DNA from: JBLHKE01 sp047619485 | GTDB lineage: Bacteria > Verrucomicrobiota > Verrucomicrobiia > Verrucomicrobiales > DEV007 | NCBI GenBank assembly: GCA_047619485.1 | Contig: JBLHKE010000491.1 | Coordinates: 1 to 6,031 of the forward strand | Length of the DNA: 6,031 nucleotides | Direction of reading: 5' to 3' | In this document: in pieces, positions 1-5,826 of the stretch | Position numbering within the stretch: position 1 is the first letter of the stretch | Layout of the letters: each line of letters opens with the position of its first letter | Position numbers and translations under genes: made by a program | Notes under the pieces: model-generated | What the model saw: the letters and a program-made list of their open reading frames with translations, nothing else | Told to the model about the DNA's origin: nothing | Databases searched by the model: none

Positions 1-261
1 CTTGATAAAATCCCCGCTGTCTTCGTTGCTAAAGCGCCCACTATCACCAGATAGCTTAGCGTTTATCGCCTCCCCAGCGGGAATTTTCTCTGCGCCCCAT
101 TTCCACAGCAGGTTTCCGGAGGTGCCCTTTAGCGTCTTCGGCTCGAGCCGATCGCGGAGGATTCGGTTCTACTCGCGGAGGTAGTCGATGATCGCCGCCT
201 GCTCCCTGTTGGCCCAATGAGCCAGGGCGGACAGCACCAGATGGAATGGTTGGATGAACAT
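1..261 (-). pseudogene. Decayed N-terminal fragment of an integrase-type (DDE) transposase
   Basis: Reading the minus strand from an ATG at 261-259 gives a peptide containing HLVLSALAHWANREQAAII followed by DYLRE, then a TAG stop (171-169), then NRILRDRLEPKTLK in the same frame. This closely resembles the N-terminus of a transposase family with an integrase core, common in Verrucomicrobia and Planctomycetes, which I recall as ...NREQ..VIEYLxEENRVLREQLGGxRLR.... In that family the residue at the stop is normally Glu, so a GAG-to-TAG change is the simplest explanation. Similarity fades near position 127. The frame then stays open to the window edge without family-like sequence, so the true 3' limit of the fragment is unclear. 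The catalytic DDE domain is not visible. A longer minus-strand reading frame overlaps at 56-331 but lies in a different frame and is a shadow. The remnant is almost certainly non-functional as written. Family assignment is from memory of the motif. Confidence 0.7.
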
Positions 262-332
262 GACCCACGATAGGCCGAAATCGATGCAATTCCCGGTTTC
301 GAAACGCCCTAACCCTCAGGGATCCGCGCATC

Positions 333-350
333 GTTCGACTTTTGGGACAC
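333..350 (-). mobile_element. Possible terminal end of the decayed insertion sequence
   Basis: Read on the minus strand, the stretch starts GTGTCCCAAAAGTCGAAC, about 90 bases upstream of the transposase-fragment ATG at 261. A TGT-starting end at this distance from the transposase start would suit an insertion-sequence terminus of the IS481 type or a related group. No partner inverted repeat or target duplication can be seen, because the other end would lie outside the window or has been lost. This is inference from position and sequence style only. Confidence 0.3.
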
Positions 351-555
351 TACGCCCTTGATTTTAGGGGCTATCTATCAGAAAAAAACGATTGAAGGCT
401 TGACCCAATCGGAGATTTTTGGAAAAACTACTGATTAGTTACCAACAGATCCTCATTATTCGGCCTCGTCGGTTGATTTGTCACCCTCCCCATTTCCCCC
501 CAAACAGCTTTCCAGAATCATTTCAGCTTCATTGCGTCAGCTTTCTTATCCCCCT
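351..555 (+). promoter_or_regulatory. AT-richer leader region with probable promoter of the large surface-protein gene
   Basis: This stretch is clearly richer in A and T than the coding sequence that follows, and it contains no convincing gene. TTGACC at 400-405 is a fair match to a -35 element. The A/T-rich sequence about 17-24 bases further on (aaaaac at 423-428, tactga at 429-434) offers only weak -10 candidates, so no exact promoter is claimed. No riboswitch, operator palindrome or terminator hairpin was recognised. The reading frame of the large gene is open upstream as far as a TTG at 478, but those 26 codons place an implausible peptide ahead of a good signal sequence and are better read as untranslated leader. 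Confidence 0.4.
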
Positions 556-3500
556 ATGAAAAAGACAACCGTTTCATTTTTAACTTCCGCTAAGGCAACT
601 TGCCTCGTCGGTCTCCTCACTCTCTGCTCTTCACCGTCGGCCGATGCCGCCGATAGCTCAGTTGGTACCGGCGAGATCGCGATTTATTCTGAAGCTACCG
701 GAGCTGATGCGATCACCACCGCTGACTTCACGCACGACTTCGACACCACCGACCGGGAAGATGCTGGCAGTTTCACCCGCGCCGGGGCGAACATCACCCT
801 GAATCGGACAGGCCATTATCTTGCGATCTATAACTCGCGCTTCGACCGCACAGGGGCCGGCACGAACCGAGTCGAGACGCAGAGCCACTTGAGACTCAAC
901 GCCACCGACCTGGCGAGTGGTTGGTCGCAGGGGTACACCCGGTGGGACAACAACCAACGTGCGACCATCACCGCGGGGATGGCCGTGTTCGAGGCAACCG
1001 CCACCGACGTGCTCCAGCTGCACTCGTTCCGGACCGACAACAACGGCGGTGCGACGGAGGATCGGGTGGCGAATGGCACAGCCATCCAGCTGGTGAAGCT
1101 CGACGACGTGAACATGGGCTTCGCCCGCTTGAGCCTCGCTGCCAATGTCGCTGGTCCAACCACCGACGCATTCGTGAAGGTTCCTTACGACACAGATGAC
1201 GAGGTCGGTGCCGGCTTCACCCACGGGGTGGCCGGTGATCTCACGCTGGTGGACGGTGGAAAGTACCTGGTGATCGCCAACACCTATGGGCAGCAGACCA
1301 GCAACCGCACTTCCCTAGTGCAGCGCCTGACCCTTGACGGCACCGAGGTCGCCGGATCCAAGACCGATGTTTACTTGCGCCATGCGAACAACGCCAACCA
1401 GGGAGCCGCCGGGATCGGCATGATCATCGATGCGACCGCCAACCAGGTTCTCAGGGTGGAGGGAGCCCTCGACGTCAACATTACTACTCTCAATTACATC
1501 GGCGGCCGCTGTGCGCTTACGGTGGTGAAGCTCGATGACGCCGCGGAGTACGTCCGCCTCACCAACACTAGCAACCAGAATGTCAACGCGGCCACCGATA
1601 CCCCACTGACCTTCGACAGCCCGCTTGAAGTCAATGCCTTGTCATTTACCCACAGCACGAGCGAGGTCACCGTCCAGCAGGACGGCGACTACCTGTTCTT
1701 CGCATCCGTCTACGGCCCCAATGACGGTGTGCAACGTGGCTTTCCGAGCCAGGGCTGGTCAATCAACGGAGCTTCGAGATCGATTGCCGGTCAGACCGGA
1801 CGTTTCACGCGGAACTTGGGCGGCGACGACGAGTTCGGCAATGCTGGCGGCCTCGTAGCGTCGGGCCTCTCAGCCAGTGACACGATCGAATTCGTCTCGA
1901 GCGCGCTCGGCAACGGGGGGACGAACAATTCTAACCCGATCGCCCTGCAGGGTGTGCGCTTGGCCTCGCTGATCACCCTCCCGGCAACGTTCGAAGTGAT
2001 TGTCGATCCAGCTCTGGTAGCGGTGACCGAAGGCGGCGCGACCGCCACCTACGATCTTTCCTTGGGCCTTGACCCAGCCAGCGGATCTGTCGAAGTGACG
2101 GTCACGTCTGACGCCGATACCGAGGTCAGCCTCGACGGTACTAACTTCTTTGCCAGCGTCGCTCCGACCTTCACCGCTGGCGGCGTCCCGCAGACCGTCA
2201 CAGTGCGTGCCTTTGACGACGTGCTGATCGAGGGCCCCGAGCCCGCGGCCACCATTTCACACGCGATCACGACCACCAGTGATCCGACCAATTACCCCAC
2301 CAGCCTGGCTGCCCCAGACGTGTTGGCCACCGTCACCGACGATGACGTGGTTCCAGTCAACGCGATCGATGACACCTCGACCACCAACGCCAACGAAGAC
2401 GTCGTGGGCACTGAGGCGCTCACCGGCAACCTGCTCGCCAACGACACCGACGGCCTAAACAACTTCATCAGCGCATCCGATTCCGCCAGCACCGAAGGTG
2501 CCACTGTCAATGTGCTCGCTGGCGGCACTTTCACCTACGACCCGACAGGCGCAGCGTCCGCCCAGGCACTCGCCTTAGGCGGATCCCTAGTTGATACCTT
2601 CACCTACACTGCCACGGACGCGGAGGGCAATACCGACACCGCCACCGTATCGATCACTGTCGACGGCGCCAACGACGCCCCCGAAGCTCTGCCCGACGCG
2701 CTCAACGATGGCCCGCTGGAAAATGCGTCCTCCTACATCAGCTCGGTCGATTTGACCGCCAACGATGGCAGCTACCGCCTTAACCCAACGCCGCTGACCT
2801 TCCCAACCGGCACCGACCTGCGCACCCTGTCGGGCATTACGACCTTGCAGACGCCGAGTGTTGGCACGCCTCCTGGCAATGGTTTTCCGGGGAACGCCCT
2901 CGATGGCAACTTCGGCAACTTCACCCACACCAATCCGGACAACACCGTCGATCACACGTGGGAGGTCGACTTCGGCCAAGATGTCTCGCTCGAGAACGTG
3001 AGGATTTACAACCGCAACGGTTGCTGTGGCCTGCGACTGCGCGACATCACCGTGACCGTGCTCGATGCGGGCGGATCAACCATCTTCACCTCAGCACTGC
3101 TCAACCCTGCGAATATCGAAGCGTTTGTCGGGCTCACGGCTGAACAGCTGTTCGTCGATTTCGCCGGCCCGATCACCGGGCGCAAACTGGTCATCACCCG
3201 CACGCCGGATGCCGGCGACGCTAACGTCAGCGATGGAAGTGTGCTCTCGCTCGGTGAAGTGACCATCATCGGCAGCGTCCCCGGTCTCGTCATCGATGTC
3301 GACGACCTCCTGCTCAACTATGACGCTGCCAACTCGGCCGGCACCGGCCGCTGGGAGAATCTCGGATCGAGCGGTGGCACAAATGCTGACTGGGTCCTCA
3401 CTGATGTGACCCTCGATCCGGCTCCTGGAAGTGTGCGCCCTCAGATCAGCGCCGCCTACGAGTGGGACAACATCCTCGACCGGGCGGTCTTTCCGTCCGG

Positions 3501-5805
3501 CCCTGGAACGGGTAACAACATTGCGATTCAGAGCCAGTTGGATGGCACGGAAGACACCGAGGACGCGACCTGGGAGTTCTGGGTCAAACCGGCTAACACC
3601 ACCCAGCTAATGACCATCTTCGAGACCGGCGGCGGCACCGGCTTCGGCTGCGTGATCGACAACGGGGTGCTCGAGGCAGCGACCGAGTTCGATGGAATTA
3701 CCCAGAACGGCAGCTACGTCAGCTACAACCTCCTCACGGACCCGCTGGGTCTCGTCGGTGGAGATCCGACCACCGACTTCAACCAGTATGCCGTTGCGAT
3801 CACTGTTAACGGTGGACTAGCGCTCTATGTGAACGGCGTCAAGGTCGACGAGACATCTGGTGGCGCGACCATCGGCGACTGGGACGGTGGTGACGGCGCT
3901 GGCCTCGGGCGTTTCGCTGGAGCGAACCACGGCGGTTACCAAGGCCCGGCGGCTGGCTTGACCTACGATGCGCCATTCCTCGGCCAGATGGCGATCGTCC
4001 GCCTCTATTCCGGCGCGCTCACGCCTGCACGGGTGTTCCAGAACTTCAGGGCGGTCTCGGGCGACACCGACATCGACGGCGACACCATCACCGCGACCGG
4101 CGTGATCGATGGTGCCGACACCTTCGTCGCCATCAGCTCGCCAGCCACCATCGCCTCCGGGGCGATCGTCACCATGACCAACGCCACCGGCGGCTTCGAC
4201 TACAACCCGAACGGCGTGTTTAGCCTGGCTCCTGGTGAGACGGCTACTGACACCTTCACCTACCGCGTCACCGACGGCAACGGCGAGACTGCGGAAGCCG
4301 ATGTCACGCTGACCGTCACCGGCGTGATCAGCGCCATCGATGACAACCTGCTCGCCAACGAAGAGCAGGCCAACGTCTTCTTCGCCAACGCGATCGTCGG
4401 CAATGACGAAGCAGGTCCGGTCGCCGACACCGCCTACCTCAATCTGAGTCCGGCCAATATCTCCGGTGCGGTCTGGACCAACACCGGCACTTCCGGGACC
4501 GGTCGCAATGGATCTGGTATCGTGTCCGTCTCTGCTCAGGAACTAGAGAGCAACTTCGGCGCGCTCGGGACCGCTGCCACGGTCGGTTCGGTCCTGGACC
4601 TCGACCCGATCTCGCTGGTAGATGCGACCTTGGAGGTCTGGTTCAAACCAGCTCCCGGACAGACAGGTAAGAAGACCATCTTCGAGACTGGCGGCAACGG
4701 GATCGGTTTCTCGCTCGTCTTCGACCCGAGCACCAACGAGGTGATCGCCACCATCGATGGCGGCGACGACACGACCCAAGCAGTCGTCGCGGTCGTGCCG
4801 GGCGTCGTGATGAGCGACTTCAACCAGGTCATCGTCACCTTCGATATCGACGGCGGCCTCGAGGTCGGTGTAGCTACTGGAATCTTCGAGGACATCATGA
4901 CGATCTACTTGAACAGTGACCCCGCCACGGCTTTCGATGCCACGGCGGATGCGACGATCGTCGATCCCGAAGGCGATGCCAACGACTGGTCCGGAAGCGA
5001 CGACTGCGGGATCAACCGTGTCACCGGCACCTCCGCCCGGAACGAGAACTTCCCAGGCATGGCCGGTGAGGTCGCGATCGTCAGGGCCTACGCAAGAATC
5101 CTGACCCCCACCGAGATGGAGTTGAACTACGACTCGGCTGTGCAGCCGATCACCTCGGTCACTTCTCCGACTGCCACGCAGTCAAAGATGGTGACGCTCA
5201 ACGCCGACGGCTCTGTCACGGTCGACTACACCACCATCTCCCTCGCCACGGGCGCATCGTTGCTCGACTCGTTCGACTACACCATCGACGATGGCGCAGG
5301 TGGTGCTGTAATTGCCACAGCCAACATCGTCATCGATGGCAACACCATCCAGGAGGACTGGCGCTTCCTCTACTACGGTGATATCGCAAACAGCGGTCCC
5401 GGCGAGGACTCGCTGATGGTCGTCAACGGCCTGACCAACCTGCAGAACTTCGCCTTCGAACTCGACCCGACGGCGCCTGCCGGTGTTCTCGATATCAACC
5501 AGGTCGCGATGTCCATCACCTCGCTCGGGCCACCGTCCATCTGGACGGATCCAGCCACCGGTCGCATCTACCTGCAGCACACCCGCCGCACGGACTTCGC
5601 CGCCATCCCGCTGACGATAACCGACGAGTTCAGCCGCAACCCTGGCCTCCCATTCGAGGCGAGCGCGTCACCGCCGACGGTGATCGCAACCGGAACCGGC
5701 GACGGCGGTGCAGCCATCGAAGCAGTCCAGACCGAGTTCCCGTTCGTCCTGCCGATCAGCGGCGGGAAGGGGCGCTACGGCCGTGTTGACGTGACCACCC
5801 CATAA
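556..5805 (+). CDS. Large secreted multidomain surface protein with LamG, discoidin-like and cadherin-like domains
   Basis: A 1749-residue protein, probably extracellular and a binding or adhesion protein. The ATG at 556 is chosen because it begins a Sec signal peptide: MKK, a hydrophobic stretch to about residue 24, and a likely cleavage after ADA at 29-31. Cys24 is preceded by LTL, which does not fit a lipobox. Domains by residue: three tandem modules (39-184, 185-328, 329-473); Calx-beta-like (479-597, with VTEGG, QTVTVRAFDD and closing VTDDD); cadherin-like/tandem-95 units at 598-704, 705-737 plus 1169-1256, and 1257-1284 plus 1530-1595; discoidin-like (761-907); LamG-like (911-1168 and 1285-1529); C-terminal module (1596-1749; EDWRFLYYGD, NLQNFAFELDP, closing GRYGRVDV). 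No catalytic motif, transmembrane anchor, LPXTG or PEP-CTERM tail is seen. No Shine-Dalgarno precedes the start. Function is inferred from domain types; substrate is unknown. The frame is intact throughout. Confidence 0.93.
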   Translation: MKKTTVSFLTSAKATCLVGLLTLCSSPSADAADSSVGTGEIAIYSEATGADAITTADFTHDFDTTDREDAGSFTRAGANITLNRTGHYLAIYNSRFDRTGAGTNRVETQSHLRLNATDLASGWSQGYTRWDNNQRATITAGMAVFEATATDVLQLHSFRTDNNGGATEDRVANGTAIQLVKLDDVNMGFARLSLAANVAGPTTDAFVKVPYDTDDEVGAGFTHGVAGDLTLVDGGKYLVIANTYGQQTSNRTSLVQRLTLDGTEVAGSKTDVYLRHANNANQGAAGIGMIIDATANQVLRVEGALDVNITTLNYIGGRCALTVVKLDDAAEYVRLTNTSNQNVNAATDTPLTFDSPLEVNALSFTHSTSEVTVQQDGDYLFFASVYGPNDGVQRGFPSQGWSINGASRSIAGQTGRFTRNLGGDDEFGNAGGLVASGLSASDTIEFVSSALGNGGTNNSNPIALQGVRLASLITLPATFEVIVDPALVAVTEGGATATYDLSLGLDPASGSVEVTVTSDADTEVSLDGTNFFASVAPTFTAGGVPQTVTVRAFDDVLIEGPEPAATISHAITTTSDPTNYPTSLAAPDVLATVTDDDVVPVNAIDDTSTTNANEDVVGTEALTGNLLANDTDGLNNFISASDSASTEGATVNVLAGGTFTYDPTGAASAQALALGGSLVDTFTYTATDAEGNTDTATVSITVDGANDAPEALPDALNDGPLENASSYISSVDLTANDGSYRLNPTPLTFPTGTDLRTLSGITTLQTPSVGTPPGNGFPGNALDGNFGNFTHTNPDNTVDHTWEVDFGQDVSLENVRIYNRNGCCGLRLRDITVTVLDAGGSTIFTSALLNPANIEAFVGLTAEQLFVDFAGPITGRKLVITRTPDAGDANVSDGSVLSLGEVTIIGSVPGLVIDVDDLLLNYDAANSAGTGRWENLGSSGGTNADWVLTDVTLDPAPGSVRPQISAAYEWDNILDRAVFPSGPGTGNNIAIQSQLDGTEDTEDATWEFWVKPANTTQLMTIFETGGGTGFGCVIDNGVLEAATEFDGITQNGSYVSYNLLTDPLGLVGGDPTTDFNQYAVAITVNGGLALYVNGVKVDETSGGATIGDWDGGDGAGLGRFAGANHGGYQGPAAGLTYDAPFLGQMAIVRLYSGALTPARVFQNFRAVSGDTDIDGDTITATGVIDGADTFVAISSPATIASGAIVTMTNATGGFDYNPNGVFSLAPGETATDTFTYRVTDGNGETAEADVTLTVTGVISAIDDNLLANEEQANVFFANAIVGNDEAGPVADTAYLNLSPANISGAVWTNTGTSGTGRNGSGIVSVSAQELESNFGALGTAATVGSVLDLDPISLVDATLEVWFKPAPGQTGKKTIFETGGNGIGFSLVFDPSTNEVIATIDGGDDTTQAVVAVVPGVVMSDFNQVIVTFDIDGGLEVGVATGIFEDIMTIYLNSDPATAFDATADATIVDPEGDANDWSGSDDCGINRVTGTSARNENFPGMAGEVAIVRAYARILTPTEMELNYDSAVQPITSVTSPTATQSKMVTLNADGSVTVDYTTISLATGASLLDSFDYTIDDGAGGAVIATANIVIDGNTIQEDWRFLYYGDIANSGPGEDSLMVVNGLTNLQNFAFELDPTAPAGVLDINQVAMSITSLGPPSIWTDPATGRIYLQHTRRTDFAAIPLTITDEFSRNPGLPFEASASPPTVIATGTGDGGAAIEAVQTEFPFVLPISGGKGRYGRVDVTTP
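670..1974 (+). repeat. Three tandem copies of a ~145-residue module (protein-level repeat)
   Basis: The copies cover 670-1107, 1108-1539 and 1540-1974, encoding 146, 144 and 145 residues. Aligned landmarks are FTHDFD / FTHGVAG / FTHSTS near the front, then ITLNRTGHYLAIYN / LTLVDGGKYLVIAN / VTVQQDGDYLFFAS, and at the end AIQLVKLDD / ALTVVKLDD / ALQGVRLAS. The DNA is well diverged, so the duplication is not recent. The beta-strand, Gly-x-Tyr-hydrophobic, long loop, closing hydrophobic strand layout recalls C1q/TNF-like jelly-roll domains. That fold assignment is inference only. The third copy is the most divergent and lacks the KLDD ending. Confidence 0.75.
1990..2346 (+). other. Calx-beta-like domain region within the surface protein
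   Basis: Residues 479-597 read FEVIVDPALVAVTEGG, then ATYDLSL, VEVTVTSDAD, QTVTVRAFDDVLIEG and finally VLATVTDDD. This is the usual order of a Calx-beta-like beta-sandwich: a VxEGG turn, a P..VTV strand, an acidic turn (DD...EG) and a final V.DDD ligand cluster. In that family the acidic residues bind calcium. Here calcium binding is inferred, not shown. Confidence 0.65.
2836..3276 (+). other. Discoidin (F5/8 type C)/F-type-lectin-like domain region
   Basis: Residues 761-907 contain NALDGNFGNFTHT, then WEVDFGQDVSLENVRIYNR, a vicinal cysteine pair (Cys823-Cys824) in RNGCCGLRLRD, and a closing LGEVTIIG strand. The order (A.DG...T.HT, W.VD.G, IYNR) is that of a galactose-binding-like beta-sandwich. 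The R-x-x-C-C-x-x-R arrangement resembles the fucose-binding motif of F-type lectins (eel fucolectin, R-x-D-C-C-x-x-R). The motif Asp is replaced by Gly822, and the His-to-Arg spacing is 28 residues rather than about 24-26, so sugar binding is uncertain. Confidence 0.65.
3286..4059 (+). other. LamG-like (concanavalin-type jelly-roll) domain region, copy 1
   Basis: Residues 911-1168 show the order typical of bacterial LamG domains: LLLNYDAANSAGTG and WENLG at the front, ATWEFWVKP, TIFETGGGTGFGCVID, DFNQYAVAITVNGGLALYVNGVKV, GLGRFAG, and LGQMAIVRLYSGALTPARV before the return to the cadherin-like unit. LamG domains usually bind carbohydrate or matrix ligands. No ligand-specific residues can be read here. 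It shares many landmarks with copy 2 at 4408-5142. Confidence 0.75.
4408..5142 (+). other. LamG-like (concanavalin-type jelly-roll) domain region, copy 2
   Basis: Residues 1285-1529 contain AYLNLSPANISGAVWTN, ATLEVWFKPAPGQTGKKTIF, ETGGNGIGFSLVFD, DFNQVIVTFDIDGGLEVGV, MTIYLNSDP, INRVTG and GEVAIVRAYARILTPTEME. These line up in order with copy 1 (ATWEFWVKP, TIFETGG, DFNQ, AIVRLY...LTP). The DNA encoding the shared TIFETGG motif is also close (gaccatcttcgaga in both), but elsewhere the copies are well diverged, pointing to an old duplication or independent acquisition from one family. Confidence 0.7.
5341..5802 (+). other. Degenerate verrucomicrobial-type C-terminal module of the surface protein
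   Basis: Residues 1596-1749 contain EDWRFLYYGDIANSGPGEDS, then NGLTNLQNFAFELDPTAP, IYLQHTRRTDFAAIPLTI, VIATGTGDGGAAIEAV, FPFVLP and a closing GRYGRVDVTTP. From memory, many secreted verrucomicrobial proteins end this way: WR..YFG...NSG.A.D.ADPDGDG..NL.E.A.GLDP, a strand with TRR.D, then a final FxRVxV. Here the acidic repeat before NLQNFAFELDP has lost its regular Asp spacing. The role in the family is unknown to me; surface retention or secretion is a guess. Confidence 0.55.
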
Positions 5806-5826
5806 CGGATCAAATTCTCCTCACAG

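Larger units (their letters stand above)
2347..5340 (+). repeat. Three cadherin-like (tandem-95) units, the second and third interrupted by inserted domains
   Basis: Unit 1 (2347-2667) is whole: AIDDTSTTNANED, NLLANDTDG, GGTFTYDPTG, VDTFTYTATDAEGNTD, VSITVDG. Unit 2 begins at 2668 (NDAPEALPDAL ... VDLTAND), breaks off near 2766, and resumes at 4060-4323 with DTDIDGDTITATG, GGFDYNPNGVF, TDTFTYRVTDGNGETAE and LTVTG. Unit 3 begins at 4324 (AIDDNLLANEEQ ... AIVGND), breaks off near 4407, and resumes at 5143-5340 with VTLNADGSVTVDY, LDSFDYTIDDGAGG and IVIDG. Such units normally form strings of Ig-like beta-sandwiches in bacterial adhesins. The interruption point is equivalent in both split units, just after the Asn-Asp of the L(L)xND motif. 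Boundaries are accurate to perhaps ten residues. Confidence 0.75.

Noticed and set aside
139..150. Perfect 12-base palindrome CGGCTCGAGCCG
   Set aside because: It sits inside the decayed transposase coding sequence (codons around RLEPK). It has no loop or T-run of a terminator and no nearby promoter to regulate.
2..184. 60-codon plus-strand open frame at the left edge
   Set aside because: It overlaps the transposase remnant in antisense, has no recognisable features, and its Ser/Pro/Arg-rich composition fits chance.
56..331. 91-codon minus-strand open frame
   Set aside because: Its Arg/Pro-rich translation looks like a shadow. The recognisable transposase peptide in the same DNA is in a different frame.
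478..555. Upstream TTG start extending the large protein by 26 residues
   Set aside because: The extension would bury a good N-terminal signal peptide behind a proline/serine-rich stretch. The ATG at 556 directly opens MKKTTVSFL, the expected form of a Sec signal.
618..629. Possible lipoprotein signal at Cys24
   Set aside because: The residues before it are LTL; a lipobox needs Gly, Ala or Ser directly before the Cys. The ADA-A site fits ordinary signal peptidase cleavage better.
650..666. cgatagctcagttggta resembles the D-arm of a tRNA
   Set aside because: The matching half of the D stem is absent (ccgg instead of gagc), no TTCGA T-arm follows, and the stretch lies in frame just after the signal peptide of the large gene. 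It is a coincidence.
658..5580. Many antisense and alternate-frame open frames across the large gene
   Set aside because: All lie within a continuous frame with clear domain homology and GC-rich codon bias, which creates long shadow frames. None shows its own start context or family motif.
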